NCBI GenBank assembly: GCA_036924285.1 | Contig: JAYKYS010000010.1 | Location: forward strand, 12,561,001 to 12,625,000 | Direction: 5' to 3' | Length of the DNA stretch: 64,000 nucleotides | DNA from: Asterella californica | Taxonomy: Eukaryota > Streptophyta > Marchantiopsida > Marchantiales > Aytoniaceae | In this document: in pieces, positions 48,601 through 59,696 of the stretch | Position numbering within the stretch: the stretch's first letter is position 1 | Layout of the letters: each line of letters starts with the position of its first letter | Program-made: the position numbers and the translations under genes | Notes under the pieces: generated by a model | Told to the model about the DNA's origin: nothing | The model's database searches: none | What the model saw: only the letters and a program-made list of their open reading frames with translations

Positions 48601-49670
48601 TCTGGAGTTTTGCAAAGTAGATATTTGAAATATAAAGCCGTTATTGAAACTTTAAGAACAAAATTACATAGTTCTTATCTCCAGAAAGTATTGCTTAAAG
48701 ATCATATTGTTGTACTACATGTAATAGCTCTCTCGGATAGAGACATGTAGTCCATCTTCACTAGCAGATCTGTCTCATCCAACGTCGAGATGGGTTGATA
48801 GATCACTATATTTTGGTTAAGGTTTACACCGAATACATTCAGAAATATCCAGTAGATGTGCTTGCAAGCACAAAATGTTTTTAGTTGGATTTCAATGTTA
48901 TAGAAATATGCACAGGAACACCAAAAAAGAAAACAAATATGCACCACGTACTCTGAGGACGAACCCATCATGTTCATGAATAATTGATTCTGATCACTTT
49001 TCCATATCCGTTGTCTTCCTTAAATCAAGATTCTGAAGGACTCTCATAATGATAGTTCGAGCACTCTGCAGCTTTTTCATGCGTTCTCTCAATGAAGTAG
49101 TTTTCTAACGACATACTTTGTTTTCTCTTTTGTCGAATCAATAATTTAGAAGACGGATATGCACATTTTGTGAAATCAACGTTGACTTTCTTCTCGACAA
49201 GCGAGGGAAGACCAGCGGACCTCGTGAGGATGGAAACCTTGCACCTTTAGCTTTATTCTATGTTATGAGAAAATCTATTCTTCTTGTTGCAGCCATGTAG
49301 CACATGAAGTATATGAGATGGACATGACATTTGGGATTTACATGTTGGAGCTCCATCCTCTCCATGACACATTTCTTTGGATCAACACCAGTATTGACAT
49401 GCTCGTCCGTGGTCATTATCTCGAGACATTCAAAGAAACAAAGATGCAACCTTTCCCTCTCACTTTGCATCCAACCACCTTTATGAGATTTGTGCACATC
49501 AATCTTGCGCTTGTCTGGCTGCTAAGTGCAGAAGAACAAAACAGAACTGTCCCATAGCTCTTGATGCATGAGAAATGTCAAAACTTTAGATCGATTGCGT
49601 TCTCTATGATCGAAATGTCAAATTGCAAAACATGAGAGAACGTCTCAAGCTCAATCTTTGATCCAATAAG
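45650..49670. other. AT-rich repeat-like region, no supportable gene
   Basis: ORFs at 46059-46277, 46357-46689, 48702-48977 and 49258-49557 show no motif, and the plus and minus strands are equally open. The clear structural feature is the hairpin at 47647-47700. I suspect old transposon sequence but cannot name it. Confidence 0.35.
47647..47700. repeat. Perfect 17-bp GC-rich inverted repeat
   Basis: The arms 47647-47663 (ATCCCCGACGTTAGCAC) and 47684-47700 (GTGCTAACGTCGGGGAT) are exact reverse complements around a 20-nt AT-rich loop. The arms are far more GC-rich than the surrounding DNA. It could be an excised or miniature transposon remnant or a hairpin-forming site. Confidence 0.93.
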
Positions 49671-49673
49671 AAT

Positions 49674-50200
49674 CACTACTACGGATTGACCATTTTCTGA
49701 CATAGTTTTTGACACAAAAAGTGCATGAAAATGAGCTTTTCGACACAATTCAGCCGTCTAAATCAAACTCGTTACTGTGAGAAAGGTGTCCAAAATTATG
49801 TCGGAAAAAGTCAGAATCATGTCACAAAAGACCGTCTAAAACAAACCATATGAAACATGTCAGTAAATCTGCTGAAAAGTGTTTTTTGGTTGAGATAGTT
49901 TTTCCATAATTTTTCTTAAATTTCCATATAAATTTTGTGAGAAAAATATATATCTGAATTGGTGTATATTTTTATCGATTTCTGAATTTTTGATATAGTT
50001 TGGTCAACTTGTGTATTGAATATTTAAAGAATTTTGAAAACAACTTTCTGATAGTTTTCTGACAACATGTTTTCAACAACATTACAATGTATTTACGACA
50101 CCTTGTTTCCAACAGTTTTTGACACTTTCTCAACAACTTTATCACAAAATGTCTGCCATTTTAAACCAAGTTCGTCAAAATAGGAATATTTTTTGGATAG
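49674..50200 (+). mobile_element. Possible CACTA-type transposon terminus
   Basis: The segment starts CACTACTACGGATTGACC and is followed by clustered short motifs: TTTCTGACA, TTTTTGACAC, TTTTCGACAC, TGTCGGAAAA, TTACGACACC and TTTTTGACAC. CACTA (En/Spm) elements begin CACTA and carry many short subterminal repeats that bind their transposase. I could not find the matching inverted terminus, so this is one end or a fragment. No transposase frame is evident nearby. Confidence 0.35.
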
Positions 50201-50553
50201 AAACTGACTCAAAGTAACAAAATCAATGGGTGTGATAATGATTTTCAAAACAAAGAGTATATTTGGAACTAGAAAGTATTTTATTTGTGATGTTAAAAGA
50301 GACTATGTCCAGAAAATCTTGATAAATAAGTGAAACATTCAAATAATAAAAGGAGCTTCTCATCATACTGCTGATCTTATCCAACGATAGCAAACTATGC
50401 AAACAGAAGAGAGCTATTAACTGAGGAAATTATGGAAAGACTTTAGTTACATCATAGTTATAAAACAAGAAACAAGACAAATCATTCAAACGATCACCAA
50501 AAGACACAAATCTTGACAACCAACATTAAAGACGGAGAATGTAACCTTCATCC

Positions 50554-51080
50554 TTTTGCCCTCATAAACAACTCCATTCTCTAAATCCTTGATCTAGATT
50601 ATGATCTATCTTCTCCATAAAAGCTATATATATAATGAATGACGATTGTTCTTTTTCCTGTTTTCGTCCTTTTGATGTGTTTGCCCTCATAAGGAACTTC
50701 TCCTTTGATTTTTCTATGATAAGATATATGAATGTTTTTTGCGCACAAAAGTTGACATGAACCCTTCTTTCATCTATATGTTGTTTTTTTTCATCTATTT
50801 GTCCTCATATGCTACTTCACACCCAAAGTCATGTTTCAAATGAGTTGTAAGCTTTTGCCCTTAAAAGCTTGCTCATATTGTTGTTTGGTTTGAATATTGC
50901 TTTCTGAGCCAAAATTCACAATGCTTTTGCCCTCATAAGCTACTTCACACATGATTTCATGTTCAAATGAGCTGCAAGCTTTTGCCCTCAAAAGATTACT
51001 CGTACTGCTGTTTGACTTGTATATTTCTATTTTAGCAAAGATAGTTCCTCGTGTTTTTGCTCTCATAAGCTACTTACCAT
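50554..51080. repeat. Degenerate tandem repeats around TTTTGCCCTCATAAGC
   Basis: Variants of TTTTGCCCTCATAAGCTACTT recur at about 50554, 50680, 50798, 50851, 50922, 50979 and 51054. The clearest long unit has period 128: GCTACTTCACAC at 50811 and 50939, each followed by a CATGTTCAAATGAG-like word and then GCTTTTGCCC. Copies are diverged. Confidence 0.75.
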
Positions 51081-51159
51081 CAGATTTGTTTGTTGAAGAC
51101 AACAGTTCTCTTCTGCTATTTCTTTTTATCAACTCCTTGTCGTGTAAACTCCTTGCTAC

Positions 51160-51420
51160 AAGATTGACCGCCAGTCGTAGTCAATCTACAAGCGGTCTTG
51201 TAGTCAATCTACAAGACCGCCATAGTTAACCAATATGACGATCTTGTAGATTGACCGTCACATTGATTAACTCGTGTCAGTTGACCAAGGTGACGTCTTC
51301 TTTGAGTAGGTGATACTTATTTTCTTCAAGCAGTGTATGAAATACTTCAAGGTTAATGCTTGTAGATTGATCGCCACATATGTTAACTCGTGTGGATTAC
51401 ACAAGGTGATATCTCCCGCA
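51160..51420. repeat. Hairpin and direct-repeat cluster
   Basis: A perfect 12-bp stem GCGGTCTTGTAG (51192-51203) pairs with CTACAAGACCGC (51209-51220) around the loop TCAAT. The word GTAGTCAATCTACAAG occurs twice, 25 bp apart (51176 and 51201). A longer diverged pair starting CTTGTAGATTG and continuing CATNNNTTAACTCGTGT lies at 51242-51300 and 51358-51415. Confidence 0.85.
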
Positions 51421-51595
51421 AGATTATCTCGCATAATAATTCTTAATATCTCAATCTTGCAAACCTCTACTCCAAATTTGTATAAACACATCTACAGTAA
51501 GTGGATTCGCACATTGACATGTCACTCCAACGCACTGAAGGTGATAACAAGACCATGTTTGTAAGATACACATGTTCTACTACACATGGTTGTCT

Positions 51596-51967
51596 TCACA
51601 TACTCGTTGATCCATAGGAATTTATGGCACTGAGAACCAATGTATTGTTCAAGGTCGACCTAGGTAGAAAAGAGTAGTTCGCTGCTTCTGGATTTTTGAG
51701 CACGAACTCCCGGACCTTCTCTTCCATTGTGCAAAGATCTCTATATCCTTCTTTCTGAATCGTCATGTATAATGGACGCAACTCGATCCTTATCGGATTG
51801 ATCGAGCTAAAATGGTGCTCATTTAATAGTTTGGACAAGTAGCGAGACCATTGCATTACATCTTTAAGAAGTGTACAGTCTCCCAGTGCTCTCTTCGTTT
51901 GGTGTGGGGTGACTGCGTATTTGAAGGAAGACATCCTTGGTACTTGCTCCATGAATGACACCAGCAC
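51596..51967 (-). pseudogene. Retroelement-associated ORF fragment
   Basis: An open 123-codon frame with globular-protein composition (LGDCTLLKDVMQWSRYLSKL, LRPLYMTIQKEGYRDLCTME, VREFVLKNPEAANYSFLP). Further degenerate minus-strand frames continue upstream to about 54100, including a coiled-coil piece (LKDQVITKEDLQEVTSSLD near 52640) and a Pro/Ser/Glu-rich ORF at 53403-53606. I read it as the remains of a repetitive-element protein, perhaps the N-terminal or gag region of an LTR element. I do not recognise the family. Confidence 0.35.
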
Positions 51968-51969
51968 TT

Positions 51970-54540
51970 TGGACTAGACCAGAGCATGATCTTCTTCCTT
52001 GATCTCTACTTCTTTGCGATCTTCTTCTTGATGAACCTTGAGCTTCTTCTATGAATTCCTTTTTCTTGGCTGGTTATAAAGGTACCTTCATTAAGATAGA
52101 ATAGGCGATGGTCCTTCGCTGTCAAGGATTTTGATGAATGAAGGAGTGTCGTCTATGAAGCTGCCATACTCGTTGATTGAGATGCTAAGATCTTTGAGTA
52201 GGTTGTCATTCATTCGAGTAACCAACGTCTCTAGAGTGATATGTACCTCATAACTAAACTCTCTCTCTAGCGCATGTTCCCGTCCTCCTTATCCCTTTGG
52301 GGGATTCTTCGATCCTCCCGCTATCTGCCGCGGTTGAGCCTTGGGAGGGGTTTTGTGGTCGTGTCACTGTTATTTTCCTAAGACGTCGTTTGTGGTCTTG
52401 GTGGTGGTGGACCAGGAGGGATCGTTCTTTGGAGGTGGATCATTCTCATGAGCATCATCTTTCTCGTCGAGGCCCTTTCTCTTGTTCTGATCATTGTCCT
52501 CTTTATCGTCGTCGTCATCGACGTCCTCCTCCTCTAGAAGCTTTTTGATTTTTTCCTTGAAGCTTCGTAATCTCAGGTTGCATATGCCTTCTTAATTGCT
52601 CCTGATCTTAGACCTCCTTAGCGTATGTGTCTAGGCTGCTGGTGACCTCCTGTAGGTCCTCCTTTGTGATCACTTGGTCTTTGAGTTTTGGACCTCCTGA
52701 AGTTTGCTACTCCTCTCTTGGTCCTTCATTCCTTTATTCTCTGATGTAATCTTTTGTGCTTCAGCTTCCAAGACTATCAATTTTCGTATGCTGTTTGAGC
52801 TTAGACATCTTCTTGGTGATATCATCATTCTCGGCTATGACTTCTTTGTATAATTGTGGATATCTGTTCACTTTTGTCATAGCTCCCTCCACTATTTCCT
52901 AGAGCTTGACCTCTAGAGAAGTATGACGTTTAAGTCTTCTTGTAGATGTCTTTCCCGGTGAAGTAATTTGAGGACGTAATTTGTATGTCACGCCACCTTG
53001 TTTACCATGTCCATGTTTTGCACTTCTTGATCTCGTCCAGCGTCGAGGGTCGAAGTATCTTTCTAGAGACTAGACTAGGGTCAGAGTATCTTTCTAGAGG
53101 CTAACTAGGTCACTTATGTGCATAACTCGACAATGGTTCTCTTTGAAGGAGATACGATGTTTCCTCTCAAGAGCTTCATAATCTGTGTTTTCATCCTCTT
53201 TGTCCCCTTTCCTTGAATTGGTTGGGTGGCCTGTGGACCAGAACAGCTCTCAAACCTCAGCTCTATTTTTGCTAAGCAATGATAGTTTCTTGGACCGTTC
53301 GAATGTGATTGCTCTCCCTATATCATGCGAGTCATTCTCCTTCTCTTCTAGGATTGGTCTCTTGAATAAGCTATTCTAGAATGTCAGCATGCCATGGAAC
53401 CTCTATCTAATCCTCTCTTCATCTTCATCTATTGAAGAAAGATGGTATTTTTCTCCATATGTGGTGTGTGAGAGTGAGTCTGCTTCTACATCTACCCTCA
53501 CTCTGCCTATTGAGCTTGGAGATCGTGCTTGAATCTTCTTGCCAAGGACTACTTCTTGCGGTGGTGCTTGAGGAGTCGGTGTTGATGACTTCTCTTTTGT
53601 TGGCACCTCTTCTCTGGATTCTTCTACTGCAATGGCTCTTGTGCGAGCTACTACCGCTGTTGGAGATTCCGTCCTCTCCTCTCTTGTTGTTCCTGTAAGG
53701 GGTGCTGTTGCTGATGGTTCCTTCTAGGTTGCTACCACTTTCTCTATAGGTCCCTTTGGGAGTACTTCTCCCTGTTTCGAAGTTCGAAGGATAGACCTTG
53801 CCAGGAGTGTGATTCTCTCAACTCCTTTCTATTGAGCATTTTTCTTCTTCTCTTCTACCTTCTGTCTTTTGTCGGTGTGTTGAGTACCAACAGAGAGTAC
53901 CTTCTCCGTAAACTCCTTCTTCTTTTGTTTGCTTAGTGCTTGCTGATCTGATGACTCATGCAACCCTTTTTGAGCGATTGCAGGAAGTGAGATAGTAAGT
54001 CTCTTCTGCAGAAAATTTCCCTTCTTCCCATCCGTCTAGCTTTTCAATCTTCCAATAGAACCCAAGGTGATGTGTGGTCCTACAAGGGTGACTTTATCTG
54101 CCTAAGTATAGTACCATTTATATAATGATAAATACTCAAAGATAAGTGATGGAGTCTATGGGTGAGCCTTGCTTGGATACAAGTCCTTCTATCAAGATAG
54201 AGCATAGAAGAATCTATTTGTAATACATTTTCTATAAATTATACGGTACCCTTTGGATCATAAAAAGCTTTAATCTTGAATCAAAAGAGTACAAGATCAC
54301 TTGTGCTAGAAGAGTAGATAGAGAACATTTGGGTTGAAAGATTAAGGTTTAGAGCCAACTTGTTCCAGCCACATATCTCTACACAGCCATATACCCAATA
54401 TATTCTTAGACAGAAAAACAAGTTATACGACAACAGCCGTGAAGTTTATCTTAATAGTTACTAGTGGTTTGCAGTCACAAATGGTTCACACGACTATATC
54501 AAGAGATATGATGTCTGTCAACGACAAGACAAGTCCACGA
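51970..54540 (-). pseudogene. Degenerate minus-strand repeat gene (coiled-coil and low-complexity)
   Basis: Minus-strand translation gives charged helices interrupted by stops. The block at about 52535-52620 is the reverse-orientation relative of 45541-45630. The ORF at 53403-53606 reads TPTPQAPPQEVVLGKKIQAR, which is not diagnostic. The last few hundred bases (54100-54540) are AT-rich filler. Confidence 0.3.
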
Positions 54541-54588
54541 TAAGATACAAAGCAATGTTGACATCAATCCTAGCGACACGTCCAAAAA

Positions 54589-55430
54589 TGGAACATCGGC
54601 TTCATCGGATCAATCATGCCTCTACTAAAAGTCGCCTGTCACATGTACATCATAGTTGCGATAGACTATGTAACCAAGTGGGTAGAGTCATAATCCTTCT
54701 CTACATCGACCGCTCAAACTACGGTTCACTTTTTTCAGCAAAATATATTTTCTAGATTCAGAGTTCTAGTTGTCATTTTCTTCGATAATGGATCTAATTT
54801 TGTCAATGCTGTAGTAGTCGAACTAATAGTTGCTTACGACACTAAGCACAAACGCACGATTCCTTACCATCTTTAGACTAATGGTCGGGTGGAACAGACC
54901 AATGGACCTACTCTTGGTAATAAAAAAGATAGTTTCCTTAGATCTTATTAATTGGGATAAAAAGCTAGTAAGGGCACTTTGGACATACCGCACCACGTCA
55001 GAATCATCATAGACCACACACCATTCCAACTAGTTAACATATAGTAAACAATTCTCTTTGTAGAATACTTAGTCCTAACATTATGTGTATTAACAGGATA
55101 TTGTCTTCGTAGGACTCTCGTCCTAGAGAAGAGAAAGCAGTTCAGGAGCGAATTCACGTCTTACATGCTTTGACATAGAAGAGGCTAGAAGCATTGTATA
55201 CACAGTACATGATACAAGCAAAGAGGAAGCAGATTGTTGACAACAAGTCATAAACGTCGATGTTTTAAAAAAGAGATCTTCTTCAGAAGTGGAACGACAT
55301 GAACCCAAGATTCTTCTTGAAGTTTTGCTGCCAATGGTTAGGACCATACATAGTGAATGAGGTGTTCGACAATGAAACATTGCAATTAGAAACTCTCTAG
55401 TAAGAAATCCTCCCTAGACGAACTAACATA
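54589..55430 (+). pseudogene. Ty3/gypsy integrase remnant
   Basis: Across shifting frames the plus strand reads, in integrase order, MYIIVAIDYVTKWVES (first catalytic Asp block), RFRVLVVIFFDNGSNFVNAV (second Asp), TNGRVEQTNGP (catalytic Glu context), WDKKLVRALWTYRTTSES and, in the C-terminal module, WLGPYIVNEVFDNETLQLE. This is the DD35E core plus C-terminal domain of chromovirus or gypsy polyproteins. At least three frameshifts and several stops make it inactive. No reverse transcriptase or RNase H was found upstream, so the copy is truncated. Confidence 0.8.
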
Positions 55431-55639
55431 TGCAAGTGTCGTTGTACAATCCGCACTATGTACCCTCAGAAAAAAGCCAACGTCAAGATACCAACATACA
55501 CAAAAAGTATTTTCTTCATTCAAGGAGAAACGTAGTTCCTGTATTTTCACTCAGCATCATTCTTCGGCAAAGAAACTCTATACTACAACGAAAACTATTC
55601 TATCTCGTCATCTATGCTAACTAATCTACTTCTTTACTA

Positions 55640-56461
55640 ACAAAAACAAAAATTTATAAACAAAATGAAAATCCAAGGCTTCACAGTCATCCCATAGGAT
55701 GTCGAAGCATATGGATTTATCATCATTTGTCTTTTGTAATCGGGTATGATGTAACAGGGGTTTGGTATCTGAAGAACTTTTTCCTTTGCTTGAGCATATA
55801 TTCTAGCTTTGTCATGGTCACAGGTAAGTCCTTGACTTTTGACAGTACCAGCCATTTTTGTACTACGTCTAAGAGGTCCCGTTTGAACCAATTAAGGAGC
55901 CGTGCATCCCTTGGTGCCGAGTCCATCCACAATGTGTAATAATGAAACCTTTGGGTGAAGGTCTACATCGACTCCTATGGTGTCTTTGTCAAGGAGTCCA
56001 CTTTATGTCGGATTTGTTCTTGCAACATTGGAAAAATAAATATTGTTCTCATTGTCTCAACCAGCAGCGTATAACTTAGTCGAGTGATAAGGAAAAGCTT
56101 ATTGTACCATGCGTCTGCGCTCCTTACGAAGCATTGGTCAATCTGTTTGGCTTTATCTTCGTCTATGACAATATTACTAGCAGTACAGACATTTTCAAAC
56201 ATATTAATGGATGCATTAAAACCTCAACATCACGAACATGAAGTACTCTCGATGCAATCATTTGTGGGTGTGTCATTTCTTCTTCTGATTCTTCTGTTTC
56301 TTCTTCTTCTCTGACTCTTCCTCTTTTGTGTAGAGGTAGGAGATCTCGAACACGGAGATTGTGTTCTCACTGTCTTCTGACATCATGTAGTGTGTGATAT
56401 GTTCTATGTTGTTATTGTCGTCTAATACTGCAGGTTCTGTAGTCGGTACCTTCTCTTTCAA
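55640..56461 (-). pseudogene. Gag-like fragment of a second LTR element in opposite orientation
   Basis: The minus-strand ORFs 56273-56461, 55975-56202 and 55637-55932 together resemble a gag: a Lys/Glu-rich start, then IVIDEDKAKQIDQCFVRSAD followed by AWYNKLF, which matches the typical gag phrase on matrix processing (x-x-G-x-A-x-x-W-Y). The remainder is degenerate. It lies tail-to-tail with the plus-strand integrase, so the two are not parts of one intact element. The candidate primer-binding site and LTR at 57352-58794 are oriented to belong to it. Confidence 0.4.
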
Positions 56462-57351
56462 TATGCGAGCGACCAGCTCGTTGACATTATATAAGATTTA
56501 CTTGATTGTAGAATCCACATAGGCGACATACGAGTTCAAACGACAACATCGTCAAGATGTCATCGGATAGTCCAACTTCCTTGAACAAGCGGTTCATCCA
56601 GAACCGCTTGTTCAGAAAAGAGTGTCACAACTAACTAAGATGACTCTTTGAAACTCGAGATTTTCTTGAAGAAACTGAACTTCTTCTTAAGTATCGCTCC
56701 TTGAAATAACTCTTCTCTTATTTTGACCAGGATTGGGAAGTTGTTCTCGTGGGACCTTGATTTCTACTTCTTCCTTTCGTTACCTTTCCCTGAATTCTCT
56801 TTCTTTTTCTCCTTGATATTCATGTGGATCTCTCCGTTCACTGAACTCTTTGCATGATTCCCTCGGATAATGCTTCTTGAATCTTCTAAGGTTAAAACTT
56901 GAGTCATCCCTGGTTATATCAAGGTTCACTCCTTATGTCATAGGGACCCATGGGGATTGCTCTATTCTTTGTCAATTCTCTTCGGCCCTTGTCTCACTAT
57001 TCGCTCTTCAAGGAAGACCTTAGTTCTTCTCTGAACTCTGTCGTGGTCTCCACTATTTGACAACGATGACAAACAACGTACTTGATAATACGTACATACT
57101 CACACGCATACACACACTTGCACGTAACAGATTGTTGGTATGTCGACTCTTGATCCTCATGAGAGTTTTCTATTATTGATTTGAAGTATACAAACTTGAT
57201 GAGTGTTTGCTTCTATTATCTGTGGGATTGTTCTTAACATTGGTGCTTGAATTGATCAAGGATACCAGCCTAAATAGTCACTGCAACTCTAATTTCTTAT
57301 CTAACTCTCAAGGACAACGACTATGGACTGTTTTTGTGGTGCTAGCTGTTC

Positions 57352-58794
57352 CACTCTAATACTAATCTATGTATAGGAGTGCGTTGTTGTGATGTGAATC
57401 ATTTCACATAGTAAAATAATTCACCTCTTTGTCAAGAGTTAGTCTCTCTGAGTGAAGTTAAGACCTCAGAGAAGTGGATTCTGGAGAATGTTATATATTT
57501 TGAGTCATAGTAGGTTGTTTACCATGTTGATAGAGTTTAAGCTCATGGGTTGTACTTACATGTCGCCCATGTATGCTTTATAGCTTGTTAAGTTATCTTT
57601 CAAGGTTACTTGTCATTTTACATGTCTCAGCAGGTAGTTTAAAGTTTATGCTGGCACTTTAGGGGGCTTGACGTGGTAGCCTAAGTGTGAAATTAAGTCA
57701 CCATGTGGTTTGGGGCACAAAAGGACAAGGGAGTGAAGCTATGAACTCCCATTGGTCTATTTTGATCTTTTGTGAAACTCTAAACTTAGAAAGAGGGGTC
57801 TTAAGAGGAGTTCGAGCATTTGATAGAGACATTCTGAAATCTGAGGACATAAGAAGATAGGGCTCGTCTTGTCAGTTGCTGTCAGTGAAATTTTTGATCG
57901 ATTTGGAGCAATAAAGAGAGAGTTATGCCAAATTGAAGTTCGGATTGGACCAGAATTGCATCACAATTTGTGATTTTGAGGTTTTCGGTGTCAATTGCAG
58001 CAAATTAGAGAAAATCGCTTCAAACCTTCGTGGTTTAATGTCGCGTTCAATGTCAGTAAGGCTACGACTGTTCAAAAAATTTCATGTCATTTGAGTGAGT
58101 GAGTAATTCAGGACGCCCGCTGAAGCAGGAGGGGTCTGAAAAGCTCTCAATCTTAGAGCAGCAACTTGAAAGTTCGAGATCTGGAGAACTGTATACGTCA
58201 AGAGGTCAAATTTCACAAGGATGTTTAGCGTGCTGTAGACTCCAAATCTTGTAAGAATCATCGAAAGTTATCGAGCCAATTCTCTGTTCTAGGTCAAAAT
58301 AGTTATCTGGGTATCAGAAATTGTCATAATTTCTTTGCTCAAAATCTTTCTGCTCATATCTCGGTGTTCAGATTTGATCTCAGGCTGAAAATTCGTATGT
58401 GTGCTCAGGAGAGTCTCATTTACATGTAGGAGAAGTTTTGAAGTCTAAACCATCATATGTTTCTTATTCTTGAGTGTTAAAGTTCACCGTTAATCTTATT
58501 ACTGCTAGTTCGACATGATTTTCATTTTCTGAACATACTAGAGGATCCAATTGACCTGTGTGAGTGTTTATAGTGTCACCTCATAACCTGAAGCCTATAC
58601 TTTGAGTAAACAACCACAGTCAGAAACCCAACGTTTCCTTGAGTAGACATATCACAATCTTCACGATCATATCTCGGCCAGAAGGTTCTACTCTTCCTAA
58701 GAAAACTCTCACCACGACAGCATCAACGACTCCTTCTCTAACATACGTGAGGTCGTTCTCTCTATCTTCTTGTCACCGTCACAAGAATCTTACA
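57352..58794 (-). mobile_element. Candidate LTR with degenerate primer-binding site
   Basis: On the minus strand, TTAGTATTAGAG (about 57354-57365) matches the initiator-tRNA-Met primer-binding site TTGGTATCAGAG at 10 of 12 positions. Three bases before it a possible LTR ends ...ACTCCTATACA (plus-strand start TGTATAGGAGT at 57370). A matching outer end TGTAAGATTCTTGTGACGG (minus) would put the LTR at 57370-58794. The interior has phrases common in LTR leaders (ATCATATCTCGG-like). The outer boundary is a guess based on TGTA/TACA ends. Confidence 0.3.
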
Positions 58795-59696
58795 TGAGAA
58801 ACTCACTCTGATCCTGACTCTTACAAGGATCTTAGGTCAAGGAATCGAGATAGATGTTTGGTATACCTATGATATACATAAACATGATAATAAATAATCT
58901 GAGAGTACTGGTCAAAGATGTCTAATAAGCAAGGAGGAGAAACAGGAAAACAATTCAAGTATAACGAGACTAAATTTTATTTTATACTTGAATGATTTAA
59001 AGAGAAAAATAAACAAAATAAACAAAATAAAAACAAACACTTGGGTGTAGTGCCCCGAGAAACGAAAGACTTGAATTATAAACCGAGGAACAAGAATTAC
59101 TCTCGTTCTGGAATAAATTCTCTCTCTTTCTCTTCTAGGTGACTAACGGGGTAGTAGAAGGGAAAGAGGAAATGAGACGCGAATGTAATATTTCATTGAT
59201 AGAGGCCATTTTGGGTGGAGTTTGGGTCTGTTATGATGCTGTCCACTTGTTCGTCCGTCTTCCGTCTGGCTGTCTCCATGGAGGGAGGGAGAAAGCTCAA
59301 GTGCGTGGTCAGCGCTGCAGCGATTGTTCGAGAAAAGCGGGCGAGGCCAAGATAAGAGGACGAATGAGAGGCAGAAGTGGCGGCCAAGTCAGCGGACACT
59401 GACACCTCGGACGCGTGCTCGATTCTCTCTGTTCTTCCAACACTGCTTGCCACGAACTTTTGCTGAATCTCTTTTGCTGAATCTCGCAAGCATTCCTCCG
59501 CTTTCTCAAGCGCTCCTTCCGCCCGTCGGCAACCGGAGCTTTGGCTCGGTAAGATTTTCCCCGCTCGGTACATTATCGTACCACACTCTTCCCGGCTATT
59601 GAAACTTCCATCGTGTGGAATTGATATGAATTCTCTTCTTCCTGTCTTGTTCCAGCAGGTGTGCGTGGTGGTAGGGCGGTGGAAATGTCAGTGTAG
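58795..59696. promoter_or_regulatory. SPPA upstream region and 5' leader
   Basis: No gene; GC rises after about 59200, as in gene-proximal DNA. A CT-rich tract (59110-59138) and further CTTCTTCC runs near 59630 fit a plant leader. ORFs at 59193-59573 (-) and 59324-59602 (+) have no motifs. Confidence 0.35.

Noticed and set aside
49258..49557. Overlapping 79-codon ORFs on both strands
   Set aside because: Neither shows a motif, and symmetric openness argues against coding.
59193..59573. 126-codon minus-strand ORF upstream of SPPA
   Set aside because: GC-rich promoter-proximal DNA with open frames on both strands and no recognisable domain.
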